Positions 45,008-59,022 are shown, counted from the first letter of the stretch. The stretch is DNA of 64,000 bases from Sapria himalayana (GCA_029783825.1 JAREIK010001718.1:1503898-1567897); one strand, 5' to 3'. The notes: a model not told the origin generated them from the sequence alone. Translations and numbers: made by a program.

Positions 45008-48000
45008 TATTACAATGTCAAAACGTATTGATTGCAACATTGTCCTAAATGTCCATTGGTGATTATTTTTCATCAAACATAGTTCTGCAAATATATGGGT
45101 CATACAAGTAGTAGAGTTAGACATAAATCAAGATATCGATCCCAAATGTTCATTTACTCTCTGGATCAAAAAGTTATAGTAGAATATTTTTCCAAGACTG
45201 AAAATTACTTGGTATTATGTTATTTTTTATTTTGTATTTATTAAGTCATGACACAAGAAAATGCAAAACTTCTTGTACTAGTGAAGTTATTGGCTGCTGA
45301 GATATAAAAAAAAGGTTGTGCCCTTATTATGTTCTAGAGATAGTGTGATTGTAATTCTAAGAAAATATTATGATCACAAAAATAGTATTGCATAGTAAAA
45401 AAGTATGACAAATTAGTAGTAGAGTCATGATATACAAAGAATAGCACCACAGGTTTTGTAGAGTCATGACCAAGAAATGATGGTATAACTAGTCAATAGT
45501 CTTGTGGAAGGTGTAACAAAGACATGCCATGAAAAATATTATGACTTTCCATTACTTTTTTCCCCTCCAAGTCATCTCTCCACCAAGTTCACCAAAATAT
45601 GTTTGATTTTGCTAATATTCATTAAATTTTATCAATATAGACATTTAGTGAAATCTATCTATTTAATGCTCAAATAATTGCAAACACCCCCAAGAATCAC
45701 ATAACAAACAACTCAAAAAATTCAGTACTAGAGTGCCAAAAAAATTTCCTTACAAAAAATATTGTTGCTCATCCTTGAGCAATAAAACTTTCTTTCTTTT
45801 TGAAACTCATCATCAACAATAATAATAAAAATATAGTACAATATCACAAAGAAAAATAAATAAATATTGTATCAATTTAGAGAATAAGGTGGATAGTATG
45901 ATCAGTAATGCAAATCAAAATTTTTAAATGAGAATATCACTCTAGAGGGCTCCAATGGAAGCATATATGTGGTAGGTCTTTGTGAATTTTCAAAATTGTT
46001 AATTGCCCATTCCATCATCTTTGCAATCATATTGCACAACATATTTTCTCATCTTTCAATAGAGTTCAATGAATCTTCAAAATAACATAGTGCAAAATAC
46101 ATGTGCTTTTGGTTATCGCCATGCTTACCCAAATCTCCAATCCACCATTTCTCTTTATAATGCATGCAAGACTCAATTTCTTGATCTTGACCATTTATCA
46201 TTTTCTACCACTCACTTATGATTGACTCATAAAGTTTTTCAATTGTTTTGGCACTTCCAATCACTCTGGTCTCCACTCATTTCATCACCTCTTCCAAGTT
46301 CATGATAAAATTATTATCAAAATTTTCTTTGTCATACACATACAGGCACTCCTTATTAAGATTTATCTCTCACAATACATCTTGTAGAGTTGTATTAGCT
46401 TCGTCCTCCTCTTCCTTGCTCCTCACACACTCTTTCTACTTGGTGACTATTTTTTTTAATTATGATGCTAAAACCTATGCATAGAATTTAGCTCAACCTT
46501 CTAGCACATCTCCCTTTTATTAGTCTGCAACTTCATAATTTTCAAAGATTGAGGACCTCTCCCAACTTTTATTCTTGTCTATTTAAAGAAAAATCAAATT
46601 GGAGTGGTGATTTTTCATCAAATTTGTCTTCACAACTTTCCATTACTTTAATGTTGGCTTCGAGAATGGGTGACACTTTTTTTTTCCAATGTTATTTGAT
46701 TCTTCTCCTTCAAAAACCACCTTTTTCTCCTTATCTCCTTCAAGTCATCTCTTCACACCCACCAATGCTATGAGAGATATCTGTGGATACTATTCATCTC
46801 TATCTTAGTTTGTCAGGACTCCTTCAGCTTGATATATCTTCATAATGAAAAAAGGTTAATTATTTAGCTAGAAAAAATATAACCCTCTTGAAAATTAAGA
46901 ATGGACTTCTCCAAAATCTTCTCGATATGGATCTTAAATGCTCTCATTAAGACGAAGAGAAAGATCTTCCTATCTTGCATGATGGTGAAGAGATGGAGAG
47001 TTGAAAACAAAATAGATCATAGAAAGTATAACCAAACCTTATCCTTCTCTATGAGTTCTCCCTATAATAAGTATTCATATGTACTTTTTGTTGAAATAAT
47101 TCAAATTCCTCTTCCATCCTTCAATATCTTGGCAATTGTCTTGTAGTTTAGTTGCATCTTTATAAATTTGAAGGTCATATCATCTATGGTCCATTGTAAT
47201 TCAATACTTCATTTACATACTCTCAATCAAAATATATCCAAAATCTTTCTATATATCACTTTTTTCTTGCATGTCTTCTAGATTAAAAGTAAAACCCTTT
47301 CATGATCATAGTATTCCCACATTCTATGTGCTTGAAAAGACAATACAATTTCTCCTCTCTATCACCACCTAGAAAGGTGGGTTAAACTCAATAAATGCAT
47401 GCTCACCTAAAAAACTTTTCTTGGATAGAACAAAGATCATCAATCTTCTCCCCCTTTAGTGAGAAAAACTAGTTCATACACCATGACTTTCGAAAAAAAG
47501 TCTCGATAATGGATTACTTCTATCACATGGCTTTGCTATGCAACTTTCATTAGTCTCCTCTCTTCTCATTCTTAGCTTCGAAAGTAATGTCTTCTTCTCA
47601 ATGGTAGCTCAATTTTTTGAAAATTTGAAGTTGTATTGAATTTCATTGAAGTGGAGAAGAACAATAAATGAATTTACAAAAATTAGCTTTGGCATAATTT
47701 ATAGGGTTTGGATTAATTCATGGCCAATAAAAAAGTTTCCATGACTTTTCACATGGTTATGAATTTTTTTAAAATGGATAGTCATGGCTAGGTTTGAGTG
47801 CAATGATTTCTTATTGGGTATATATAATGTATAATGTTTGAGTGCATGCTCATGTAGAAAATATTTGTTATATTACATAACACAAAAAAAAATTTTTGGA
47901 TTACTTCCCAAGTAGTGCTATGTTTAATATCCATTAGTATATTATCATCATATCTCTAATTTTTGTAACCAATTTCAACAGACAAAGTAAGCTTCTCAAT

Positions 48001-48827
48001 ATAATAATTCTTTTTTACTTATCTTTCCAAATTATTATTTAGCAACGAATCATCTTTTAGAGTCTTTCCTTCGGGATACTTCTCGGTAGATGCTTTTGAC
48101 TTGATGAAAAGCCATGATATATTTGCCTACAATCATCTTTGATAAGGCATGAATTCTTGTGAAATCGTGGCATCAAAAATTATATCAAGGATCCCATATC
48201 CATGGCTATGGAGAAAATTATAGCTTCTTCTTAAAGCTTTTATTTATCCAATATCATGACTTTATCTTTTGTCATGACTTTCTTCATTAAGTTATCAAGT
48301 AAAGTTAGGATTTCTTTAAGAGTTGTGACTTTTTTTTGTTAAAACCACTATATCTTCATCTTTCTTTGGATATTCAATAATTAATGTCTCCACATCAACT
48401 TTTTTTTTCAATAAATCAATGATCAACTATGAACTTTTCTTCAATTGTACTTCTCATGCACTTGAAAATTCTTTCAATAATTTTTATATGTTCTTGAATT
48501 AAGAATTTCATCATTTTAGCTTCTTCTTTTATATCTACAAAGTAGTTTGACTTTGATCATCTAGAAATCATGACTTTGAAGAATGTCATGACTAGTCAAC
48601 TAGTAATCTATTGTGGGATATTAGGAATTGGGTTTACATCCAAACTCATGTGTAAAACTATGCACTATAATAGGAAAAATAGACAATATAAGTATGCTCA
48701 ACAGTGGAGTCAAGCAACGAGAGCTAACACTTGGGCGAGGCTATTTAAGACTAAGGTTGAATGGGAATACCATTTATTACATATAAATATGTATATATGT
48801 AACAAATGGTGGGCACACTCAACCTCA
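45008..48827. other. Intergenic region between the two CACTA elements
   Basis: It starts with the right TAT duplication. Near 45,088 is a partial copy of the 5.8/6.6-kb repeat. Remnants of the CATGACTTTG palindromic family occur at 45.3-45.5 kb and 47.5-48.6 kb. A few plus-strand frames of 74-93 codons (for example 46,248-46,484 and 48,570-48,851) carry no recognisable motif. No gene is supported. Confidence 0.5.
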
Positions 48828-48840
48828 CATTACAAGAAAA

Positions 48841-49685
48841 TATCGATTTAGCTAGGTAATTTTAGCTAGGGATCAATCCCCAGCTAAATTGCGAGGTATT
48901 AGGTAGGGAATAGCAAGTGATTTATGTTTTTTCTTAGAAAAAAAAATAGCAACGGATTAGCGATAGAAAATTTTTCGTAAATTCCGATCAAAAAAGTGAG
49001 GATTTTAGCGACAAAAAATTTTAGTAAATCCTGCTCAAGAAAAGCAGGGATTTTAGACGGATTTAGTGACGAAAAATTTTCGTAAATTCCATTTAAGAAA
49101 AATGTGGAATTTAGCGATGGAATATCACTTGCTAATAAAAGCTTGAAAATTAGCGACGGATTTAGCGACAAATTTTCCCTAACTAATAAAATTAGTGATT
49201 TTGCAATGGATTTAGCGACGGAATTTCCCTAGCTATTAAAATCTAGAATTTAACGATGGATTTAGCGACGGAATTTCTCTAGCTAATTACATCCGTAACA
49301 TAGTGATAGATTTTAGCTACCGAATTCCCTAGATAATTACATACTAAACATATCGATGGATTTTAGCGACGTAATTTCCCTAGCTAATTACATCCCAAAA
49401 ATATAACTACGGATTTAGTGACTGAATTTCCCTTACTAATTACATACTTAATATAGCGATAAATTTAGTGATAGAACTTTCCTAGCCAATTACTTCATGA
49501 ATATAGTGAATGATTTTAGTGACGTAACTTCCCTAGCTAATAAAATTCAGAATATATCGACAGATTTAGCGATGAAACTTCTATAGCTAATTAAATTCAG
49601 AATATAGCGACAAATTTAGTGACTGAACTTTTCTGGCTAATTAAATCTCGAACATATCGATGGAATTTTCCTAGCCAATATTTAA
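48841..49685. repeat. CACTA-2 5' subterminal array, 50-bp period
   Basis: AGCTAAT/AGCTATT landmarks recur at about 49,231, 49,281, 49,331, 49,381 and 49,431. Each is preceded by a TTTAGCGACGGAATTTCCCT-like unit. Period and words match the CACTA-1 array. Confidence 0.85.
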
Positions 49686-51234
49686 TTATTTATTTTTAAA
49701 ATCTATTATTAGTTTTAATATTTTATTTAATTTTGTTTATTAAATGTATGTTAAAAAATCTATAGATGAGTGATCCTTGAGAGTTACATTCTCCTTGTAA
49801 AATCATAAAAATGATATTATAAATAAATAATTTAAATAATATAAAAATACAAAAAAATGTAATTAATAAGGACTAAAATAACTGTTTTTATGATGTATTA
49901 ATTTTTTTAAAAATTATACAAAAAATTTTTCTAAAATTTTTAATTAAGAAACTTAAAATTTTATATTAAAGTAACATTAAATAATTAATTCAATATGTAT
50001 AATAATTTATTTCGATATTTTAAAAATTAAATTACCATAAATTAAAATTTCTACTAATATAAATGTAAATTAATTCATTGTATAATAAAATATACAATAT
50101 TTTCAAAAATATCTGAATTGACGAATAAACTAGTAAATTTTAATATGATTATTAGTATAAAAAAATTTTATGATTATAGGAAACTTTAAAAAAAATAATT
50201 AATACAAAATTTGAAAATTTTGAAATATAATAAAAATATAAATTTTTTCATAAAAGTTAAAAGAAAATATATTAATATTTAAAAATAAATACATAATGTT
50301 TTCCCATACTAAAATTTATAAGAATTAAATAATTGAGTAATATTTTTTCTATTAGTTTTTAACATTTAGTCTTTATTAAAATAATTAATATAACTTTTTT
50401 TAATTATCTTATTACTCTAAGTAATTTTTTTAATTTTAAAAATTATAAATGATATCAAATAATATGAAATTTTATGCCTTTAAAAATATTACATAGTATC
50501 TTCATAAAAATTAAAATGATGAATTCTTAAAAATTTATAACCATAAAATATTATTTTTTAATATATTTTTTAACATTAAAAGAATTTTATAACTATTAGG
50601 AGAGTGGCTAGAAGACAAATCATCTTTTCATGTATGTCTTATTATATGAAGTTTGTTAATTTTGTAGCTATTTGATATATTTTTTTAAAATTGTTTATAT
50701 ATTTATTGTTTAATTAATATTATAATAAAACATTATGAGATGTATATTTTTAATTTGTACCTTGTTACGCGCCCATTAATCTAGTTGATAAAATTTTGAT
50801 AGTAAATAAAATAAATGAGTTTTTTTGTATTATATATATGTGTGTGTGTGTGTGTGTATTATTTATTTATTTAATGTTTTTATAATTTTAATTTAATATT
50901 TTGGAAATATATATAATTTTTTATTTAATGTTTATTTTGTCGAGACCAAGTCCTCCATCTTTCTCTCGACATTTTCGAAGAAAAACTGAAGCAACTCCTC
51001 TGCAGTCCTCCATCCTTCTTTTGACACCGACAGAAAATAAAAATATTTTCGAATTAAGCGATAATTTGTTATTAATTTGAGGTACATTTTCTACCATTCA
51101 TCGATTATCTTAATGCGTATTGATTCTGTTAATTTTAATTTCCAAAATTCTTCTTCCTTAATCTTATATATTAATTTAATTATACTTATTGTGATACATA
51201 CCTAATGCATTTGTGTTGAGTTGGAATGTAGGTA
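49686..51234. other. CACTA-2 left internal AT-rich region
   Basis: Similar to 28,326-29,900 in CACTA-1, including AATCATAAAAATGATATTAT near 49,800 and GAGGTACATTTT near 51,078. It holds a (TG)n run at about 50,839-50,858. No coding sequence was recognised. Confidence 0.6.
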
Positions 51235-51730
51235 AGCTGATATAAACTTAATTTAATTAAACTTTTTTTAATACATATTCTGTTAATTTAATTATACTTT
51301 TTTTTTAATAAATATTCTATTAATTTAATAATACTTTGATTGCTTATATAAACTTAACCATATATAACACAAAATAGGTGTTTTGTGTTGGGCAGTAGGT
51401 ATGCATATATAAACTTAATTTAATTATACATTTTTTTAAATGTATTCTGTTAATTTAATTATACTTGGATTGATTATATAAACTTAATTGTATATAACAC
51501 AAAATGGGTGTTTTGTGTTGGTCAGTAGGTATGCTTATATAAACTTAATTTAATTATACTTTATTTTAATACATATTCTATTATTTTAATTATACTTTTT
51601 ATTTAAAATACATATTCTGTTAATTTAATCATACTTAAAAAAACATATTATGTTAATTTAATTATACATGGATTGCTTATATAAACTTAATCGTATATAA
51701 CACAAAATGGGTGTTTTGTGTTGGGCATCG
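51235..51730. repeat. Tandem repeat of 130-195 bp, three units (CACTA-2)
   Basis: Three units each end in CACAAAATGGGTGTTTTGTG (first unit AATAGG) at about 51,370, 51,500 and 51,700. Each starts with GTATGCTTATATAAACTTAA or a variant. Length differences come from extra TTAATTTAATTATAC segments. CACTA-1 has only a trace, CAGTAGGTATGCC near 29,893. Confidence 0.75.
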
Positions 51731-52899
51731 TGTATATAATACAAATATATAAGTGTATTTTATTATTTCTATAACTATAAAAATAGTTTACATAAACATA
51801 ACTATATATAAATATAACAACATATATTTAATATACATACATATATAGATATATATATCTATCATAATTCTATATATGATACATTCAATATACATGTGTA
51901 TTTCAAATATAATTAGTATTATACAGATAACATTATATACATATTTTATACAAATAAAGTTATTTTGACTTTATGATAGGATTTTAATAATGTATATTTG
52001 AAATTTGAAAGTCATCATTATGAAATACATGTCTAATAAATTTGCATTATGAAAATAACTATTATTCCATAATGTCGTGCCTACCCAATAAGTATACTTA
52101 AATTAATATCGGTAAACTATATTTTATACATGCCTTTATGTATAGGGAAAAACACACACTCTTATAAAAATGTAAGAGTGTATTTAATATCTGTAAATTT
52201 AAAGTATAGTCACATTAATATCTGTTAATGTCAAATTAATATCTGTAAACATTTATTGATCAATTTTCAAATAGTTCAAATAAAAATGTAATAGGCTTTA
52301 TGTATATAGATACAAATTTACAAGACATTTAAATACATGTATATATTTGACAATATTTTAATTACTATGTTTAATTAAATGCTGCATAGGCTCCCTTATA
52401 AATACCCTAGCATTGATTATCAATATGATTCATACTAGATTAAAATATATAAGGTATCCAGCTCATCTGACATACATTATTTCCTACATTAATTGATGCC
52501 GATGACTTTTTGATGGGTTTGAGAAGTTCCACCTATATGGATGAGTAGATCTCACATATTTTATCACAACTATAGCCTTTAACTCATAAATTGTATACCC
52601 ATGGACTTGAAACTATTTACTTATTGTAAGCTAACCATAGAATTGTTTACTTGAGTAAACACTAGAAACTATTTACTTATTGTAAGCTTAGATAATGAAG
52701 AAATTTTTATAATTAATCCAAATAATCAATATCTATGAAATGATAATCCAGATTCATAGAGTTAACTTTAGTAATTGTTAAACTCATATACTTGTGACAC
52801 ATTTTACCATGCTATAAAATAACTAACACTTGCATTGATTTTTGTAATGTCTTGTCTCTCTATAATTTCAATTCTTAATGGTTTTTGAGCTATAATTTC
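51731..52899. other. AT-rich, nothing recognised (CACTA-2)
   Basis: No motif or coding frame of note. Confidence 0.4.
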
Positions 52900-53770
52900 T
52901 ATAATTTCATTATTTAATTACAATGATTCTTAGATTTAGACCTCTTGTTTTTTTGATTTGCTTTGACATTTTCTCTTGGTTGAATTTCTTTCAATTAACT
53001 TTGTATATAATTCTAAAAAGGTTGATGTTTCACTTGTCTATCTCTGTTGAATCTCCTTGCCGAGAATTAGATCATAAACATCATCGAATTTCAATTTATT
53101 AGTTCTTGATGAACTATGCACAACTATAATTGTAATACGTTAATTTTTGATAGAGAACACAAAAGTATCATTACACATACATCATCATTGACTTCAATAC
53201 CAAACAAACTTAATTGGGTTGTGATTGTGTTGACTTCATTGAGTTGTTGGGTCACTGATGTGCTTTCTGTCAATTTCAGATTGGAAAAACACCTCATAAT
53301 GTGTATTTTTTTAGCATCAATTAGTTTTTCGTATATACTAGCTAGAGCCTTCGTAAGCATTACTATGCTCTTCTCATTTTTTTATATTGAAAGTAAGTTG
53401 GTAAGATATCATATTTCAGATGAATTCAAGTGCTAGCATGTTCTCTTATTTCTTCATAGACTCTATCATCTTCCTCAAAAGGGGTTAATATAGATTTTTC
53501 TAGTATATATAATACTCCATCTATATTTTCTAGAATCCAAATTTTGTTCCATAGATTTTTTTTTTATTTTTACTTTTCCTTCATATGTAGTCATTACTAT
53601 CTACACAATATGAATTCTTCTAGACAATTCTTGCAAAACACCATGTATGAGAATTGAGAACACCTCTTTTGACAAGTTGATATTGTCTGCAAAATTTTAA
53701 CTATTTATTAAATTTTTATTATCATCAATAGTAACTTCGCCAAATGGTGCATCATAATGCACAACCTAAA
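52900..53770 (-). pseudogene. Copia gag relic nested in CACTA-2
   Basis: On the minus strand, 53,360-53,124 reads KLIDAKKIHIMRCFSNLKL, then VTQQLNEVNTITTQLSLFGI and VMILLCSLS, a clear copia gag core. It continues with KLKFDDVYDLILGKEIQQR near 53,090-53,030 and a basic KRKCQSKSKKQ stretch. Stops and frameshifts break it and no pol is present, so the element is truncated on its left. It differs from the gags at 18-19 kb and 24.9 kb. Confidence 0.8.
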
Positions 53771-53782
53771 CCTCCAATACCA
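53771..53782 (-). other. Degenerate primer binding site
   Basis: The minus strand reads TGGTATTGGAGG, about 9 of 12 matches to the initiator tRNA-Met complement. It lies two bases from a TGTTGAG LTR start at 53,785. Confidence 0.5.
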
Positions 53783-53784
53783 AT

Positions 53785-54150
53785 TGTTGAGAATAACTTG
53801 ATTTTCTATTTGTTAGATATATGAAAGAGAACAAAAATATATATATTAAATGAAACACAAAATTTACATTGTTCGGCACATTCTTACCTATATTATGGCC
53901 TCTTCTCTTTTCCCCTCTTATTCACTATGAATTAGGTGAATGCAAAAGATATAAGAAATATATACTTTTGAATACTCAATGCTTATAATATGTTGATCTA
54001 TGCTAGAAAAATAATAAAACAAAAAAAGGAGGCAATGCTTCTTTTTTTTGACAAAAATGGGGAGTAGACGCTCCCCATTTTGACATTAAATATATCGATC
54101 ACTTATATGTGTTTTATTTTTTGGCATGTGTTTCATAAAAGAATATTCTT
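53785..54150 (-). repeat. Probable 5' LTR remnant of the nested copia relic
   Basis: It begins TGTTGAGAATAAC next to the PBS-like site and contains ACATTGTTCGGCAC, similar to the GTGGTTCGGC block of inverted copia LTRs. The right limit is uncertain because no partner LTR or target duplication was found. Confidence 0.4.
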
Positions 54151-54451
54151 TAATTTTTGTTTCATGATAATTAGATCACAAATCTATTTTACATAATGCT
54201 TTATTATATCCAATTAATCAAACAATTCATTAATTCTCAAAATAAGATATTTGTTTTTGATTATTATTATAAATAAATCATGAATATAGATAATTTTTCA
54301 AAAAATATATTTACAAAAATTCTTGCCACCAAAATAGTTTCAACTTATTTAATTTTACCAGATTTATTTATAATATTGGCTAGTCATTCATTATTTCATT
54401 TATATAAAACTCTCTCTCCCCCTTTGTCTCTTTCCCTCTCTCTCTCCCTGC

Positions 54452-54482
<31 letters not shown>

Positions 54483-55229
54483 CCTCTCAACTTTTCCTAT
54501 GCCACAATAATGAGACATCTTCTTTACATAATATTCATTATTTATTTTGTTCATATTGTAGGTTTACATTATTTTCTCTTAATTTACATGTGTGGAAGAG
54601 TGGATTCAACTTTAAATATTACTATTTTTATTATTATTCATGTGTTGGGTGAAATCATTTCAGATTTCTAATAAAATTTTCATAGTATTTCATGAGAAAC
54701 AAAACCATATAAATTGGAATCAGATTTCTTTATGTATTATTTAGGAGTAAAATAAAATCAAACATTATAAAAACAATAATAAAATGATATGTTTATTCAA
54801 TCAAACTAGAATAAATATATCAAATCAAACTCAATTTTAATCAAACTAGTTAGATCGAATGAGTTTTAACCTCTCTCTCATTCTCTTTAACATATATTTT
54901 GTCAAATTCCATGGCTGAATATTTGAGAATTTGGAAGAAGTTGATGTTAAGAGACTGTAGAATATGGTGATGAAGATGCGCCACTAGGTGAGCTCCGTGT
55001 CAAGGCGCTTGGTGTATTTTTCCAAGCATAGATATGATTAATCCAATGTCATTTCTATATTTAGCTTATTTTGCCAACCAGAGTCTCTTGTTGACCAAAA
55101 ATAATGACAAAGAGTGACCTTTTGTTTTTTTTTGTTACATCTAACCACTTCTTCACACAATTATATCTACCTTTATGCAGTCACTTTCCAAAATGTAACA
55201 ATAAAAGCAATGTGTCTATCATCAATTAA

Positions 55230-55291
<62 letters not shown>

Positions 55292-57599
55292 ATATATATG
55301 TATGTATGTATATTAAATATATGTTATATTTATACATAGTTATATTTATGTATACTATTTTTATAGTCATAGATATAGTAAAATATATTTATATAAAAAA
55401 TTCGAATTATATCACACATGCATATTAATGTTTAGTTATGTCTAAATACACTTATTGATTTGAGGAACTTAAATGTAAAAAGATTTATACATTTATATAT
55501 AACTATATATAAATGTATTTAACAATATGTATATCAACATATTAATATATATAATTACATGAAAAACTAAATATAACTACATCTACAATATGTATAACTA
55601 CATGCTTTAGAAACTTAATATCCATTATATCATTCATCTCATTCATATATATATATATATTTGATATTGTATAAATCTTTAGCATTTTTCCATATATCTT
55701 AGGAATTTAAATTTAATTTTTTCAACCTTAAATGTATTTTTAATGTATTTTTATATGTTTAATGTATCATTATGATTTAATATGTTTAGGGTTTGTATTT
55801 TTGTTTCACTTAATATCATTTAACTAAAATTGATTTCTAATAAAATGTTTATTTGTTAAAATTCATGTTGTAAATTTCAAAATAAATAACAATATGTTTG
55901 TGTAATAAACATTATAAAAAATTTCTAAAATATATATGTGATGTAGTTTCAATTTACAAAGATAAAACTTTAAAAATAAAATTTATTTACAAAATAAAAT
56001 TTGCACCTCATGATATGCAATATGTTATATTTATTATAAATAAACAATGTTTAAAATGTATCTATTAATTACAAATAAAAACATTGTCGTGTATTCAATT
56101 TTAAAAAAAATTAAAAATAATTATTAAAAAAAAACAAATTTATATATTTATAAGGTCATTTATATATTTTGAATAAAAAAAATAATAACTTGTAGAAAAA
56201 TTTACTCATGTATTTATATGGTAACCTATTTTGTTTGAACATAATTAAAGAAATAATGGATTTTTTACAAAACATTAAAGGCATGTATTTATATGCACTA
56301 CATTATAATTGTTTGAATTTTAAAGTTTCTAAAAATTTATTAATAATAATAAATAATAGATAGAAAATTTTCATTGACATTAATTTTTTAATAAAAAAAT
56401 TTTATAGAAAAACAAAAACAATATTATCAATTTTTGACCAATATTTTAATTTTTAACATAATTGTAAAAACAACATAATTTACAAATATGTCATTTTCTT
56501 TTATTTATATGAGTATAATGATAGTAATTTTAATATAAATATTTAAAAAACAACTATTTGAATAAAATAGTAGCTCATATAGTTAATTCATAATTTCATT
56601 TTACGCATTAAAATGCTTCACACACACACACACGCGCGCTTATACATACACACACAAATTTATTTTAAATATAAAGAATTTACAATATTTTATAAATTGT
56701 GTACAATATAAAATATTTTATTTTAATTAAATTTTCAAAATCATAAAATTTTAAATACATTTACACACACACACACACACACACATAATCGTTTCATGTG
56801 TAACTTTAAAAATACATTACGTATATAGGTATATGTGTGTGTTTGTGTGGGTGTTCAGTAGTATATGCATGCATACAAGTATGTACACACAACTTTGAAA
56901 ATATAGATACATGTGTGAATTTATACAAAATTACAAAAATTTGTATTGTGATATATAATGTATAGTAATGTATATGGATGTATAAATGTGTGTGTGTGTG
57001 TGTAGGTCAGTTTATATGCACATATATATTTATGCATATATATGTAAATATCAATATTATTTTTGAGAAGGAAAATACACAAGCACATAATTATTAATAT
57101 GTTCCACAAATTTGTGAGAGCATGAGCAAAAAGTGACATTATTGCAAGATACATTTAATCTCCCATTTGCCTCATTATTTGATCAGAGTACTACTTGCAA
57201 TGATAAGATGTATTCAATACTACTTATCATGGAGTTACATTTTCATTCAATAATATAATTGGTTCAAATAAAAAAATCTATCTAATATCTTCTTCAACAA
57301 CTCTTCTATCTTTTTTTTTCTAGTCTTGATCAGCTATTTTAAATTTTGATTATATGTATATTTCTTATCTAAAATCTCTAGTTCAAACTAATGTAATAGT
57401 TAAATCCATCAAATCAATCTAGGCCTGATATCTTTCTTTTCTATGAGATATTTGATTATAGAATATTTAGTATATACTAGTACTTTGGTTCCCACTAAAT
57501 ATGATATTGACTTGCCAAAAGAAAAGATTGTTTATACAAATTCTTTCTCTGTAGTGGTGTATTTCAATGAGGCATTTGAGAGTGTGTTGTTATCATAGT
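54151..57599. other. AT-rich region of CACTA-2 with microsatellites
   Basis: Contains a CT-rich tract at about 54,411-54,487, (CA)28 at 55,233-55,289, short (CA)n runs near 56,619-56,632 and 56,763-56,784, and a (TG)n run near 56,988-57,002. No gene motif was found. Confidence 0.5.
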
Positions 57600-58135
57600 A
57601 TATCATAACTATTTATAAATATTTGTATAACTATATAAAACTCTTCATAATTATATTTAACTATATTTGTAACAAAGTAAACCATTTTTATAACTAAATT
57701 AATAACTATATATAATTATTTTTTTAACTATATAATATTTTATAACAATATGAGTAATTCTATATAACTATATTTTTAACAAAATATATCATATGTATAA
57801 TTATATATAACTATATATAATTGTAGTTTACTATATGTATAACTATAAACATGTTATATATACCTATATCTTTAACTGCATACATATTTATAACTATATG
57901 TGTATAACTATATATAAATATTTGTATAACTATGTAACATTCTATATAATTAAATATAATTATATTTGTATCTATGTATACATATGTGTATTCATATAAT
58001 TAAATCTATATATTTATTTATAACTTTGTATATATTTATGTATAACTACTTATAACTACTTGTATGAATATATCTATATATAATTATATGTTTAACTATA
58101 TATAACTCTTTTATTAATTATGTATACTATAGGTA

Positions 58136-58147
58136 TAAGAACATATA
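58136..58147. repeat. Target-site duplication of the ARF1 retrocopy (left copy)
   Basis: TAAGAACATATA, identical to 59,011-59,022. Confidence 0.88.
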
Positions 58148-59010
58148 GAGGTTGACTTCCATCTCTATTGACCATCTCTTGAGGTCTATTAATTCTGTTT
58201 TTTCTCTCATTAGATCTCTTTACTGCCATACGATAAAGGATTCGAGATTTAGTGGAAGAAATGGGGTTTGAGAATTTTGATGGTAGGTCTTGATGCTGGC
58301 GGAAAGACAACCATTCTATATTAGTTGAAGCTTGGTGAAATTGTCACCACAATTCATACTATTATCTTCAATGTAGAGACTATCAAATACAAAAACATCA
58401 ATTTCACTGTGTGGGATGTTGGGGGTCAAGACAAGCTTCGCCCTTTCTGGAGGGATTACTTCCAAAACACCCAAGGTCTCATATTTGTGGTGGACAGCAA
58501 TGACAGAGAACAAGTAGTTGAAGCCAGAGATGAGTTTCATAGAATGCTAAAAGAGGAAAAGCTTCGAGATGCAGTTTGTTGGTGTTTGCCAATAAGCAAG
58601 ATCTTCCCAATGTGATGAATACAGCTGAAATTACTGACAAGCTAGGACTTCACTCTCTTCTCCAATGCTATTGGCACATTCAGAGCACCTGTGCTACCTT
58701 TGGTGAGGGCCTGTACGAGGGTCTTGATCAGCTTTCCAATTACATTGCCAGCAAATCATAAACAATTTAATTAGGATTAGGCAAACTTTGTTGACATATC
58801 TGGATGTGGATCTAATTTTTGCCTATTTTGCTTGAGTTTTGTTCTGTTATGTGGATGTCATCATCTGTTTCCTAGAGGATTCAAATTATATTTATATTTA
58901 TATATTGCATGCTTGAAATACAATACCGCATTTACTTTGTTCTGATCTGTTGTAAGCCAAACTTGTTTGTTTTCTATTTTTTGTCTTTTTGCCGTTGGAT
59001 CCCAAAGGTT
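58148..59010 (+). pseudogene. ARF1: Processed pseudogene of ADP-ribosylation factor ARF1
   Basis: ARF1 is a small GTPase that recruits coat proteins at the Golgi. Here a 5' untranslated part (58,148-58,260) precedes ATGGGG at 58,261, then about 15 codons are missing before RILMVGLDAGGKTTILY, which keeps the P-loop GLDAGGKT. TAG at 58,322-58,324 replaces a Lys codon before [18 protein letters not shown] and FVVDSNDR follow. A one-base deletion near 58,576 shifts the frame before [10 protein letters not shown], and the end [14 protein letters not shown]...IASKS stops at 58,759-58,761. A 3' untranslated region runs to 59,010. No intron interrupts the coding region. A perfect 12-bp duplication brackets it, which supports insertion of a reverse-transcribed mRNA. 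No poly(A) tail is visible. The span of 501 bp compares with 546 bp for the functional gene. Confidence 0.93.
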
Positions 59011-59022
59011 TAAGAACATATA
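59011..59022. repeat. Target-site duplication of the ARF1 retrocopy (right copy)
   Basis: TAAGAACATATA, continuing directly into ACTATAAATAATT as in uninterrupted repeat units. Confidence 0.88.

Noticed and set aside
58261..58761. A functional ARF1 gene
   Set aside because: An N-terminal deletion of about 15 codons, an internal TAG and a frameshift disable it. Absence of introns and the 12-bp duplication mark it as a retrocopy.
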